Source of the DNA: Epiperipatus broadwayi
Lineage: Eukaryota; Onychophora; Udeonychophora; Euonychophora; Peripatidae
Reading direction: 5' to 3'
Assembly (NCBI GenBank): GCA_028023455.1
Contig: JAQFVV010012395.1
Span: 4,462,001-4,526,000, forward strand
DNA length: 64,000 nucleotides
Part shown: in pieces, positions 49,727-63,040 of the stretch
Numbering within the stretch: the first letter of the stretch is position 1
How the letters are laid out: each line of letters opens with the position of its first letter
The notes under the pieces: model-generated
Told to the model about the DNA's origin: nothing
Databases searched by the model: none
The model's input: only the letters and a program-made list of their open reading frames with translations
Position numbers and translations under genes: made by a program

Positions 49727-52700
49727 TATTCTATACTGAATAATCAAATTAAAATAAATTTTTATCTTTTGATAATATTAGTAATATGTTTGCTGATTTA
49801 AAATAATATATTTTCAACAATAGTAATCACTTTCTATATGTACATACTACATGCAATTTGTTTATTATTTTCAAATCTAAGCTAACACTTTCAACTTTCC
49901 AGTACTCTTCCTCAGGGTTTATATTTTAGTTAGTAAAAAAAAATTAAATGTATGTTTTATTTTTTATTATAGTGTCTTCAATTTTTACATTTGAAAAGTG
50001 AGATATAATACGTATTTAATGCAAAACATTTATTAATGAGATACTAGAATAAATGGTTAAAAGCATTGTTTAATCCCATGAACAATTATCAGCTGCTATT
50101 GGATTTTGTTGATTATTTATAATAACTTGCCTCTGACAGAAAAATTTATATATATATTAATTGAACATAGTGAAATTTGAATTTAATATTATATCACATA
50201 ATATGACTTTTATATTTTACGAAGTGAAATCAACGCAGTGAACTTAGACCATAATGTATACTAATTTATAAAATTATGATTAGCCTTGCAGGCTGTTGGA
50301 TAAGGCCAACTCTTCAGCTTTTTTGAGTTGGACCACAGACCATAAATCAATAGTTGCTTATTAATTGCTTTGAGTCACTAATCAATAATTGTTCTATGTC
50401 CTATATATTGAGATCATCGTATGAAGTATTTAAATTTTAAATGTAATATAATTTGAGATAGTAAATTTCTTACATATTTTTTGCAGCATTTATTAAGGTG
50501 TTAAAATGTAGCTGTAATTTTGTACTATATCGTGCAATAAAACAATGAACTTTGTAAATGCACAATTCGACATCTTTCATTCAATTATATAAAACCTACC
50601 TTAACTATTAATTTACAGTATACAGTTTGGTTTAAGCTTGCTGGAATTAATCATTGTAATCATCCTGAAGAACTAATATTTTAGTGAATTATTCACTTAT
50701 TATATTTGTTGAATAATTCACATTTTAAGAATAAACAGATGTGTTTTGAGATACTTATATGCAAAGCACTAATGTAGTTGCAAGTATTCAGGTCCTGTAA
50801 CCTACTTGACAAGGATGGTGAACTGAAATACACATATAATGTAATAGATTTGGTCTGTTATTTTATGTCAAATGATGATTTAAATGATATATAATCTTAA
50901 AGCTTATTTGCAAAACAGTGCACTAAAATAAACATAATACTTATTCACATATAATCTAGTTTATAGTTCATTTATTATTTATTGCATATTTAATCTGATA
51001 GTGTTAATTTTTGTTAATTATTTATGGATGCAAAAGGAACCATAACTGTTTCTTCTTTGCATGTCATATGTTTTTAATGTTGCAATATATATACATGTGA
51101 AGTGTGTTGATTAATTCTCATTTGAAAATCAGAACTGCTTTGAAATAGTGTTTATAAAGTACAGACAAAATTCTGATATGGTTGGAGATGTTCAGATTCT
51201 CAAAATACCTGATAAAGATGATGAAATGAAATACATGTATAATATATGATGGTTTTCAAACTTACAAGCTTATGTGCAATGAAGTGCTCTAAAATTTGCA
51301 TTTTATTTATTGAAATATATATATTGTAACGGGACAGTCTTTTCATGGTATGCACAAAGGTGGGTGGGATCCTCCTGATGAATAAAATTGAATATCTCTC
51401 TTGTCTACATTCATGTATACCCTCATACATTAAACTTGTACTTAAGAGAGAAGAGAGTGAGATCTAAATAACTACTGATTTTGCTTTTAATCTATCACCT
51501 ACATATTGCAGTTTACTCCTGCTATTCCAGATTTTGAACCCAGGGAGATGTTGCTTGATCCTTTGATTCAGGGTGTATTTCTATCACCGAAGTCAGAAGG
51601 TGTATAAAATAAATGTCTGTTAATGGCAGTGGGTATGGTATGTTATATACCTACAAGTAATGATTGTGATATGTGTGTAAGGATATGATTAAGCAAAATT
51701 TAAACACAGAAAAATAAACCAAGAATAATGTTTTAACCTTTAAATAAATTTAATGATCATATTTACATTGATCATTATTTTAACAAGAAAATTTAAAACA
51801 GAATTAGGAAAAACTCATTTAGATATCTGTGGTCATTTTTTATTTATGCTTGGTTTATACCAATGTTCCACATCCTGATACCATAAAGAATAGTCACTAA
51901 ATGTCCCGATTAACATAAGATTTTCATATTCTATATACCATTGCTATACATAGTAACAGTATTCATTTATTTTTGATTTAAAAGATCCTCCCCCCCCCCC
52001 ATTATATACGATGTGTGTGCGATGAAGGAGAGTTATAAGTTTACGACACAAAAAACTAAAAAGATATGCAAAAAAAATATATTAAAAAAATAATAATTAA
52101 CACAAACTTTAGAATAAACAATTAATGAACATGTATGTGTTGTACATATATGAATGTTGAATTTAAATATGTATTAGATAACATCTTAACTTGTCCCATT
52201 TATTTTGATCAGATTATTCAGATTTTGTCTATCCAAGGTAATAAAAGAAATTTATTTTTATTTCATAAATTTAAATTAAAGCTATTTGACCCTATATTAA
52301 AATAAAGAAAATAAATTATTATATATAGCATATAAATAATTAAATATAGATAATGTCTACTTTGTAACTTGGCTTTATAATTTGTATAGACACTGTTCTA
52401 ATGGCTTTTTCTCATAATCCATGGTAATTCCTTTATGCATAGCTGGGAATTCAAACATCTGATAGATAGGTTGACTTTACTAGTCTTAAAATTAGAGTTT
52501 TGAAATGAAGAGTAAAAAAAAAAAGAATTCATAATGGATCGGTTCAATGTTTATCAATCCAAGCATGGATAGGACAATCCCATATCAACCTTGATGATAA
52601 CTCCATGGTTAACGATGAGCTTACTTTCTTGACGATCCCATTGCAGTTAGCATTGCATAATTATTTTAGTCAATACTTATATTAAGTTGATTGGAGAAAC

Positions 52701-53864
52701 ATCAATATTTCTTCTGCTATTGCATGTTTTAGATTTAAATCTGAAAAGCTATAGTGAGGAATCAATGGTGATCTTTAGAGATTCAAATACTTTATTTTGT
52801 TTGCAAATTATTAATTTCCGGATTCTTTGCTTAAATGTTTTATGAGCTGAATATTTCTCCTTACTTTCTGAAATTCTTGTAAAAGATTTCTTCAATAGTA
52901 TTAGAAGTCCCGACCTTCTAACCTTTTTTCAGCTCCTTTGTGCAGGAAATGGTAGATTTTTTTTTTTTTAAACAGAGAAAAGAATTTTTTTCTTTCCTTG
53001 AACAAAAAAGTTTGTTGTATATTTTTTATATTAAGCTAGTTCGTGTTCATCCTTTTTACTTTATTGTTGACGTCATAGTTTTTCTTTACTTTAATATTGT
53101 ATATATACATTATTTTTTTTTGTATTCCATTCTATTGTATGATGTTCTTTTGTGTTGGTAATCATAATATATTTAATGTTAATTGTTGCATCCATTTGAT
53201 CGATTTGGTTTAAATTTTCATTTAATGATTATTTATATTGGGCTTTAACACTTTAGTTGTGATAAATGATTTGTCATTTTATGTGCCCTTACATTACTAA
53301 TATTATTCATTAATGAGTAATGCTAATATATGGGGCTTGAATTAGGGTTGGGTCTCATGTTGGGTACTAGGCATTGGAGGGATGTTGGAGATATCCATCA
53401 CAATATTTTAGAGAGAGAATTAGTCCAATGATTAATGTATATAGTTGATTAGCAACTTTCTGGTTGAATTCTGGAAAATGGAAAAAAAAGACTATCTGTG
53501 TGCTAACTGTTAATTAATTTAAAATGATTTTTTCAGATGGACAAATCTTATTCATAAATAACTAATTAAAAGAATGATTTAGTGAAGCTTGGAATCATAT
53601 ATGTTTAGTTTTGGAGGTCTATAACTATCTTTTTTGTTAGGTGTAATATTATTGTAGGTACTCTTCTTGAGAAAATGAGAATAATCTTGTTCACTAAAAT
53701 AACCAAATTCATAGACATATTAGAGGACTTGAATGATAAGAGAAAAAATGACGGTGTTTTAAAACATATATAGATATATGCTTATATATGTACATAAATA
53801 TCCCATAAGACTTTGCTTTCTGGGTAATCAACAAAAAAATCGCTTCAATCAAAGAATTATGACT
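49727..53864. other. Gene-free DNA; two weak exon-like spots
   Basis: At 51512-51599 a block after CCTACATATTGCAG is open as FTPAIPDFEPREMLLDPLIQ and on to a weak GTGTAT donor. It also looks like a reversed SINE B box (TTGAACCCAGGG), so I do not call it a gene. At 52215-52238 a short block lies between TTTTGATCAG and AAGGTAATA. A run of ten Cs lies at about 51991. Long AT tracts make up the rest. Confidence 0.35.
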
Positions 53865-56418
53865 CCTTAAGACAATGGTTCTCAACCTTCCTAATGCTGT
53901 GACCCTTTAATATAGTTCCTTATGTCGTGGTGACCCCCAAACATAAAAGTATTTTTGTTGCTACTGCATAACTGTAATTTTGCTATTGTTATGAACTGTA
54001 ATGCAAATATCTGATATGTAGAATGTATTTTCATTATTATAAATAAGATCATAATTAAAGCATAATGATTAATCGCATAAACAATACGTAAATATATATT
54101 GTGAAATATTTATTTCTAATTATAAATAAATGAAATTTTTTTTGAAACATGGTAATAGTCTTAATATAACAACAGCAAACTATATTGCTATATTTTGCTA
54201 TAGTATGTGTAAAAAGCCAAGGTCTGTGAAGGTTGAGATTGCTTCTTTCTCACCAGATCAGAAATTCTTGGGGCAGTTTTTGCAAGAGCATAATGCAGAT
54301 CATCTTCCACAACAAGTCTACTTCTATATTTAGACTTTATAAGCAGTAAGCTGGACAAACCTGTTTCACAAAGATATGTTGTTAGGAATGGAAGAAGGAA
54401 CAACACTGTTTCAGACTGAGCAGGATACAACTGCAAATAGTTGATCCAGAATTTTGTAATTGGTATTGTAGAAAAATCAGTCTCGTTGCTTTGTTATTAA
54501 TAAGTTCAATAAACTCCTCTTGTACTGACTCAGGAACATCTGCAACTTTGATTGTGAATGGGCTTCTGGCAAGTGCAAATAGAATGTCAGGTAGATTTGG
54601 AAAATATGATGAAATTTCATCTGCAAGCATGTGCAAGTGTTTTTTCACAGAAATTATCATTGTAATCTTTTGTCTGGTTCAATGACATGTTCCTCAAAGA
54701 AAGCAAATAAAGTAGGCAACATGTAAATTTTATTTTTCATCCAATTTTTTTTTGCCAAAGCTGAAGTTTCATTTGGAATAATAGGATCTTTTCAGAGAAA
54801 TCGAGGCATATTGCATTTGGTCTTTGCAATGATAAATTTAACTCATTCAAGATGGCAAAAATGTCAACCAAGTAAGCTATTTTCTGCAGTTCATTTTTGT
54901 CACCAAAAAGTGCTTCAAACTGGGGTCTTGCCTTCTGATTAAAATCACGAAGCTCAAAAACATGTTTCAAAACCTTTCCTCTTGACAACCATCTTATTTC
55001 AGGATAAAATAGCAGAGCATTGTTCGGAGCATCCAACTTGTTGCACAGTTGCAAAAACAGTCAACTATTTAAACGGCTCACTTTTATAAAATTGACGTGT
55101 TCCAATGATTTGGTGACTCATTCACTACCAAACGTTGAAATCCAGATCGACATCCTAGCATTGCTGGAGCACCATCTGTGCAAACATCACAAACTTTTTC
55201 CCATGTGATCTTATGTTCTTTCAGAAATGAACCAACTGTGTCAAATACATCACATGCGTAGTTTTTATTTCAAGAGGTTTGCAAAAAAGAAACTCATCTT
55301 TAAAGTCACCATCATTAATATACCTCACACAAACCAGTAACTGTGAGCAATTTGCAATATCTGTAGATTCATCAAACTGGATAATAAATTTTAGAAATGG
55401 TGCAGATTTAATTTCCTGGATTACCTGATCAAGAATATCAGCAGACATAAAATCTATTCTGCAAACAATTTCATAACAAATTCATTTCCGATCATAACTC
55501 TAACAATGTCTTTGGCCGCTGGCAATAGTAAATCCTCAACAATCTCTGGCAATTCTAAGCACCACCAAATATGAAGTTTCAATGACTGCTATGCTTTGTT
55601 TGTAGTATTTTCCACCAGTATTAAATCTGACTTTCTTGAGTCCATCAGTTTTGCTTTTAAAGTAGTTGGTATTCTTGCCAGCAAAGCTCAGATGCTTGCT
55701 ATCAAAATGGCATTTCAGTTTGTTCGTCTTCATAGATTTGGCTGATAGAACTTCACAACAAATAACACATTGCGGTTTCTCAATTCCTGCTGTAATTATG
55801 AGGTAAAACCATACTGCAAAAAATCCTCACTATATTTTCTTTTCTTAACATTCTTCTCTACATGATCCATTGTCATGGGATAGTTTGTTAATGAAAATAA
55901 TATATAACAATAACTTTAATAATACAAAAGATGATACATGGCATAGTTCAATCAATATAGTTCAATAAAGTTTCCTATGATTTACCGTTCTCGGTGCTGT
56001 TTTTTTTTTTTACATACGTGCTACTATCATAAGGAGGCAGTATTCACGTCAACCACAACTGAATATAAAAAAAGTGATCAGCATTCAGATTAAGTTTCCA
56101 TGTCCAGATATTTTTTTGCAATAGTTGATGATTTTAAATTTAGCCAGTAATTATAATTCATGAAGTGTCGTTTTATTTCCAATACTGCTGCCTTCAACAT
56201 ATTAGCTGCTTTTAACACAATAACTGCTCTCTACATATATGTGACTGGTCTGCATAATACGCTAATTGTACGGGATGTATGTAATGGAGTTGGTGCGATA
56301 ATGACATCACACCGGATACTCGTATATGGACATATCTGATTGTAGGTGACCCCTGTGAAAGAGTTGTTCGACTCTTGAAGGGGTCGCGACCCACAGGTTG
56401 AGAAACACTGCCTTAGGA
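53865..56418 (-). mobile_element. SPIN-like hAT DNA transposon, near full length
   Basis: The element spans 53873-56410 (2538 bp). The left end CAATGGTTCTCAACCTTCCT then AATGCTGTGACCC, and the right end GGGTCGCGACCCACAGGTTG then AGAAACACTG, match my knowledge of the SPIN (Space Invader) hAT family termini (CAGTGGTTCTCAACC-type). The flanks CCTTAAGA (53865-53872) and CCTTAGGA (56411-56418) agree at seven of eight bases, as expected for a hAT 8-bp duplication. A broken transposase lies inside on the - strand. SPIN elements are known from tetrapods, planarian, snail and an insect and are attributed to horizontal transfer. Confidence 0.88.
54188..55870 (-). pseudogene. SPIN-like hAT transposase, broken
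   Basis: The likely start codon is at 55870 (complement), then a BED-type zinc finger with C-x2-C and H-x4-H (CVIC… HFDSKH, about 55690-55775). Next is the RNase-H-like catalytic core start FIIQFDESTDIANCSQLLVC (first catalytic D, about 55325-55390), then PEIRWLSRGKVLKHVFELR (about 54945-55005). The hAT C-terminal dimerisation region follows with FLTTYLCETGLSSLLLIKSK and a VEDDLHYALAKTAPRI block (about 54215-54360). The parts are in the right order but in at least five separate frames with stops and frameshifts. The enzyme would cut and paste DNA with 8-bp target duplication. This copy cannot. Confidence 0.88.
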
Positions 56419-56767
56419 GGTTTCAAACAATTTTTTTCCAGATTTAATAGTAAAGCCAGATGGATTGGATCTTAGTGGGTATATGTATGGTCATTGCATT
56501 TCTTCTGCTTTATAAATAGAAGCTGATAGCTACTGATCTATGTAGATGTGGACAAACACAATCCATGAACCACATAGTTAATGCCTATCAAATCTATAGT
56601 TGCATTAGTAGAATGAAATATCCTTTTTATTATATGTATGAACATTTGTTATGTAATAATTCAACAAATATTGCATCAATTTTGATGAATCTTGCACAAT
56701 TTTCTTTCTGTTTTTGTGGAGAATTACATAAGCTATGAATTTTTGCTTTACTATTCTTAATTGTTTT

Positions 56768-56902
56768 ACAAACTGTGGTAATTATTTTTTTCATGTGTCA
56801 TAGCATCGGTCAAGAAGCGAACCCGCTAACCCCAGGACAACTGCTTGTAAGGCAGCTGTGCTGACCACTCGACCACCAACACTTGACAAAACTGTGGTAA
56901 TT
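56768..56902 (-). repeat. tRNA-derived SINE, family 1, copy b
   Basis: The body is at 56784-56885. On the - strand it reads TGGTGGTCGAGTGGTCAGCA (A box), GCTGCCTTACAAGCAGTTGT then a B-box-like GGTTAGCGGGTTCGC, then CGATGCTATGACACATG and an A-rich end. It is flanked by near-identical direct repeats ACAAACTGTGGTAATT (56768-56783) and ACAAAACTGTGGTAATT (56886-56902). It is very close in sequence to copy a at 31411, so the family was recently active. Confidence 0.85.
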
Positions 56903-58555
56903 TGCAATATAAAAATGCATTGAAATCATAACTATTTTTAAGTGACTTCATAAAATTGCAAAAAGAGAGCGGCACTGATTAAAAGATTACAGACTTTGGA
57001 AAAATTTTTAAACAAGTAGAACGTATGTTGTGGCTGCATATTGAAATACTTTGTCTAGAAATGGAGAGAATTATAGTTTTTGGTAAAGCAAAGTAAAATT
57101 GGATTTCACAAATATATTTTAAATTAATTAAATTTTGTTTGTACCATGTATTTAAGTTTTTACTTGGAAGTAGCGCATGTTAAAATTTCATAGCCATTTT
57201 TAGAAAAATAGTTTATCATATGATAAATATATTTAAAATTCTAAGTGTTAATGAAATTTAGTATTGAAACTGATCATTAAAAGTTATATTTTTTTGTGAT
57301 ATATATAAAAAAGGCATATGGCTTTATTGCTCGGGAGTTTTGCATATTATTTCATGTAAATATTAAAGTCACCAGATTGCATTATATTCGTTTATTCTCC
57401 TAATGCAAGCAAAGCCACGGTTAGAGCTAATTTAATAAAAAGCCACTATTGAATCTATTATTGAATCTATTATTTGAAATTTCTTTACACTGCATTTTGT
57501 TAATAGTTAGGCGTTCTTAATCCATATGCGAAATAAAAATGACTTGTAATATATTTACAAGGTAACTCAAAAAACTTATTATTATCATCATCGTTAAGAT
57601 GATTTGGATTAACAATCCATAAGAACACTGATTTAATTTTTTTTGATAGAATCATAGTAATCAATTTATTAAAAATATTTGTATTGTCAGTCATGGTTTT
57701 TTTGATAGAACAAATTATATATGAGAAATGAAATAAGATTGATACAGTAAAGAAGCATCTGATTTAGTTAATGGGGGTGGGGGGTGGGGGCAATGTCTTT
57801 TAAGTACCTCTTTTGGCACCTAGAAAAATATCATTTCTTTCACTTGATTGTTTAAACTCATTCTAAAATTAATGGTCAACATTCAGCATTTTGAGGACTG
57901 TAAGATACTCCATTTGTGGTTTTAAGCATTAAATATGAGATTAAATTGTGCTGAGGAAGTGGCAAGTAATGGCTTAAACTATCACAACATTGATCAAGAT
58001 ATCTAGCTAATACTCTTGATTGCCAAGCCTCACTCCATAATATGTATTTTAACATCCACTCTTTATTAAGATCACCAAAAGAGCTAAATTTTACTATTAT
58101 TATTAATCATTTTTATTATGACTACTTCTATGAAACTTGATTTAGTATTAGTTCATTAAATTATTGCTAAATATAATTTAAGAGATAGTTTCTTGAGTGC
58201 TGTTCAAGTACTAGTACATTTGCGCAGTTGATTTATGAAGGTGAAATAAGATCTTCTGCTTGGCTGTTTTCCAAGTCTCTTTTTCTCTACTACCCCCTCC
58301 TAGTAAGATAAAATGTCTTGGTATATGACTCACACAATTCAACTTTTTGATCCTAATTTTCAAGAAAACAATTTTTTCTCTCTTATCAGTCAGATAATTT
58401 CATTATTTGATTTTTTTTCTCTAGCCATTTTTATTTTGTTAAGTAAAAAAATTGTCCAAGTTTTTTTTTATATGGAGCAATTAGCCAATTGGTAGGCTTT
58501 TGTAATCCTCATAAGAAGATCAAATTCCAATAACATTAATGTTGGAAGTGATTGG
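56903..58555. other. Gene-free AT-rich DNA
   Basis: A GGGGGTGGGGGGTGGGGGC run lies at about 57773-57791. No other supported feature was found. Confidence 0.35.
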
Positions 58556-58995
58556 TTTTTATGGAAAGCCCATTTTCTCTAAGTATTTCATAGATTTCCT
58601 TTTCACAGTTCATACTTTCAATGTTTATTTGATCTGCAAATCCATTTCCTAATAGAATTACCATTGTTGTGATCTTTTTAAAATTAATCTTCATGTCAAG
58701 TTGTATGGCAGCTCTATTAATATTTTAATGATCATTTTTGGACATCCTGCTAATACTGCCTGATCATCAGCAAGTTTAATTGTTCAGTAATTTGTCCAGC
58801 CAGTTTTAGTTCGAAATTTCTGTGATTCCAAGTCTTTTCTGTTATGTTTTCATAAATATAATAAAATAAATTCCAAGGTTAACAAACCCTATTGGTGTTA
58901 ACTTTATTGATGACTATATAAATGTTTAATTGATGAAAATCTAGAAATTTATCTGTCTGAATAGTGGCTTGAGTATTCTTAACAGGGCAAACTAA
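58556..58995 (-). pseudogene. RTE-type LINE reverse-transcriptase relic
   Basis: On the - strand, about 58740-58790 encodes TIKLADDQAVLAGCPK, with the L-A-D-D catalytic box and QAV that many RTE-like elements carry. It is followed by KINFKKITTMVILL and later INIESMNCEKEIYEILRENG (58570-58650), the expected downstream order. Frames shift between the segments. No 5' endonuclease or clear ends are visible. Confidence 0.65.
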
Positions 58996-61900
58996 TTAGT
59001 AATTAATGCCTGAAGAATTTGTTATTTATATAATATTCACATGCTATGTCCCAATGAATCTGACTGGTTCTCTCTCCATGTTGCATGCAATGTCATTTCT
59101 GAATCAATGCATGAGTTATGTGACAACGTAGTTTAAGTTATTTACCACAAAAAATTTAAGATGCTAATATGTGTCAATCATGAATTACAATAAGAAATAT
59201 GATGGTGCTTTTACCTTCATCCAATTCTCCCAGTGTTCTTCCTGCCATCACGAAGTCTTACAAATTACTCAGAAATGTTGTTGTGACTCATGGCTTTACT
59301 GCCATACTCAGTATGAATCATTCAAAACAGTTCATTAGTAATTTTGGCCAATTTAAAATAAAATTAAGGGTTAATTTATTTAATATCACTATATTTCCAA
59401 TTGTAACTCATGGTTCAGACATGCAAGCATATTAAAATTTTGGGGACAAATAGCTGCTTTGTAACACAAGTATTGATTCAAAAATAGCATTGTGAGCAGC
59501 TTGGAGAGAGAATTAACTATCAGCCATTTTTTTCTCAAGTTTTTTTTTTTGGTTTATCAATGTATTTTTGTCAAAACTCTGTCATATCACAATCATCCAT
59601 CAGCACATAAACTTAGACCACCTCTCTGTGCATTCATTTCACAAACAGCCTGCACTCATCAGATGAGCTAGACATCTACAGTATATAAATATCTGTGTGT
59701 AATGACAATTTGAAAGTGCATGTTTTTCTTCACAACGTTAGAATAATTATTAGGTATTTCATCAAGTTATTGTTCTTGCATGGTTGTGAGGTATTGACAA
59801 TATATATATTAAATTCTCATCTTGGAGGCAGACAGTAGAGTTCTCTGGTTAAACAATAATATTTGGATCATCGTTGGAGATGGCCTACCATTATCTGTCA
59901 CCCATCTTAATAGAGTTTATTTTTTCTATATATTCTGGTGACTTTAGTCTCATTTGTTAAAGAAAACATTGAAGAGTGTTATAATCAGATTTAGATAGAC
60001 ATTACAAAAACTTGCTGGCAAAATATATTTCTGATGGTTTGTGACTAGAATGGCAAAGTTGGAAATGGAAAGAAAGAATATACTAATAGATAATATGAAC
60101 TGTAGAAGGAAAAATTCCTAGAATTTAATATTTTGGTAAGTAACTCAAGTGCTGACTGTACCCATTGACATCAAATATAGCAATGAAAGACTTCAATTTT
60201 AATAGAAAATTTGAATAGAAACAAATTACAGGATTAAATTAAGAATTATTTTAATATAAACTTTGAGAGAAACTGAAAACATTCATATTCTCAAGAACTA
60301 CTTATTGGTTTTAGGAAATTGATTTGAGATTTTAGATACAATGGCTAGTGAATCAGCTGAAAAAAGCATGTTAATTGAAAAAAATAATTGAATAGAAACT
60401 TGAGAAAGATTTGATTAGGATGAATTGATTAGAAAAATTAAAATTTATACAGTGGGTATTGCAAAGATTAGAGGAGTTAAAATTGAAAATGATCCAAGAT
60501 TTTTTTGGGATTTAAATAATAAGTTTTAAAAACCTGTTGGAAAAGAGTAGGAGTAATATGATAAAAACACTTCGAAAGATATAAATTGAAATATTTTGAA
60601 AAATAAGCAGCCTTTTGGAGGATTGATGACATCAAAGAGAGTTTCAACTTTGAATGAATTTAATGAAAAGTATCAGTAGTCAAATTACAACTGAAGTAGC
60701 AAAGATTTAACAGGTGAATGTGCAGAAGAACTAAACTGTAATCAGACTTTTTGTTGAGCTCGTCAAACTTTTTGTTGAGCTCGTCAAATGAATGTGGTCA
60801 TATTAGCTTTGAAATCATTGCCAAAATATGACTCCATAGGAAATTGATGGAGTTCATATTTTTACACAATACTAATGAATTTGTAAATATGAAGACCAAA
60901 TATAGATAATTACTAGTAATTCAATAACATTTTAAACTACAGAATATGCTTACATTTTTATCAACGCAATTTTTCTAAGTCTGTCTGAGTAATAAAAATT
61001 TATGTATGAATACATGAAATAGATAGAGGAGATAAGGACATACAATGTGGAGAAAGGAAATTATAAATCCGAACTAGTTAAAGATAGTTTCATCCTGCAG
61101 TGGATTGATAATGCTTGAAAATGATGATGAAAGTAACTAATATTGTTATTAATTAAATATATTTACATAGCATATAAAAAGTAAATATATATGCAAAACC
61201 ATAGGTAGAAAAATTAATCCTTTTTAAATTTTCAATGAAGGTTGAGTTTGTAATAAAAGAGAAAAGAATTTATGGTTGAAATCTGAAAAATTCATAAATC
61301 TAAAAAAAAGACCTGGAATTAGTGGTTTTGGTTTAATGATAGTCTGTCTTTAATCAATCTGAAAATTACTAAATGATCTATAGTGTGAAAGAAATTAATT
61401 TCTTTCTATATCCAATATAAAAGAAGTCTTGATCATTTATATCAAGATTATAATTATACATTAAAGTGGAAAGATAATTTTTAGAAATTCAAATTAGCCT
61501 CTAAATATTGAGGAATAAGAAAGATCATTGTTAAAATATGGCAGATAATTGAAAAAGTCGGAAAATATTAGAATTGTTAATGTGTCTCCGTTATTGCAAC
61601 AATATCTGATTTATTTGACTATAATGAATTATGGAATGATCTTAAGAAAATATTTATACCAGAGCATATCATTATTTGTCTGAAGTATTTTGTGTGTGTG
61701 ATATAAGAAATATGTTGAAAAGATATTAGACATATGAAGAAAACAATTCCAACAACAAGAATAGTAGGAAAACACATTTTCAGTTTAGCTTTCTGTCATC
61801 ATTTATCATCATAGATGGATGTTGGGCAGAATTGCAATGAGAAGCCTGAAGATGTTTTTAATTGTTCAAGTTGAGAGTCCAAGAAGATGAAAGTTTGGGG

Positions 61901-62274
61901 ATCTTCAATATAAAAAAATATAGTATTTTTGCCTTTGAATTATTACCACAGACGGAAAGAAAAGCAATCAAAAGAATGGAATAATCAGTTATTTTAATCA
62001 TATTGTGTGGTAACTGTGAGAAAAGGATGATCTGCAATAAAAAAGACAGACTCATATCTTCTCAATAATGGATATGCTATTAAGGGCCCTGAAGAATCAA
62101 ATCATTTTGGAGAAATGCTACTCATATGATCAGTAGATGTCAACTTGATATCTAATAATAATCTCTATTAATCGTAATTCTTTTGGTTTTAAGTTTTTCC
62201 TTTTCTTGCAATTGCTATCTTATAATTTGATATCTATTCATTTGGGAGACACAGTCAAGAGCTAAGCTTTTCTG
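58996..62274. other. Mostly repeat-like non-coding DNA
   Basis: From about 60000 to 62150 the + strand is purine-rich and lacks long frames, like an old sense-strand LINE, but no diagnostic motif is certain. ACTTTTTGTTGAGCTCGTCAA is doubled exactly at 60746-60787. Confidence 0.3.
60746..60787. repeat. 21-bp tandem duplication
   Basis: Two exact head-to-tail copies of a unit that begins ACTTTTTGTTGAGCTCGTCA. Confidence 0.9.
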
Positions 62275-62413
62275 AAATTTTAATTATTATTATTATTTTT
62301 TTAAGTGTCATAGCATCGGCCGGGATGTGAACCCGCAACCCGGGTAACTGCCTGCAAGTGCAAGGCAGTCGCGCTGACCTCTCGACCACCATGCAAGACA
62401 AATTTTAATTATT
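62275..62413 (-). repeat. tRNA-derived SINE, family 1, copy c
   Basis: The body is at 62289-62399. On the - strand it reads TGGTGGTCGAGAGGTCAGCG, CGACTGCCTTGCACTTGCAG then a B-box-like GGGTTGCGGGTTCACATCCC, and CCGATGCTATGACACTT with an A-rich end. Direct repeats AAATTTTAATTATT lie at 62275-62288 and 62400-62413. It has a few extra bases in the anticodon-arm region (TGCAAGTGCAAGG) compared with copies a and b. Confidence 0.85.
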
Positions 62414-63040
62414 AGGGATGTACAACAATATTTTTTTTTATCTCATGTAACCATGATTTTGATATTTACTGACTGGAAAATAAAATGTTCAAGTCTTTTA
62501 GCCAAAGTTTTTGTTCACTAGCAAGCTTCTTCACTATTGAGCCACCTATGCATGGTTATTAAGATCTCTGTTCAACTTTGTATTATTCATTGTTTTAGTG
62601 ATCTCACTAAAGTCAATAAATAAATGCCCACAAATTTAATCTTGTTTAGTTTTTGTTTAATTGACTTTAGTAGTATTTATGATAGTCTTTTGTATCCATG
62701 TTTTTGATTTCAAATCTTGAATAGCATTTGAAATTTTTTTAGGATTTTCTAATCAAGCTCGTGATTTACCCCCCAGGGAAGCAGACCACATTGAGTCTCA
62801 ACTAGCTATTCACTTACGGCCAAAAAATGAATATTTAGCCATTTTTAGCTAATTATCCATCAAGTTTTAATATAATCAAGGTTTGTCACATAGGTGTTAT
62901 TGGCGCTATAAAGTAAAACAATTTAAAATAATATTACAACCTTGGTGAAGAAATTGTTAAGCACTTTATCTTTAGTTGTTTTGATTTCTTTGTTTTAACA
63001 TTAAATGGCATTGTTTTAATATTTCATCATATTTGAAGAG
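62414..63040. other. Gene-free DNA
   Basis: No supported gene or element was found. Confidence 0.35.

Noticed and set aside
51328-51350. TGTAACGGGACAG resembling a Gypsy LTR start
   Set aside because: No partner LTR, primer-binding site or internal sequence nearby.
51512-51599. Exon-like block FTPAIPDFEPREMLLDPLIQ…
   Set aside because: The donor is weak and the same bases look like the reverse of a SINE B box (TTGAACCCAGGG), so a gene call is not supported.
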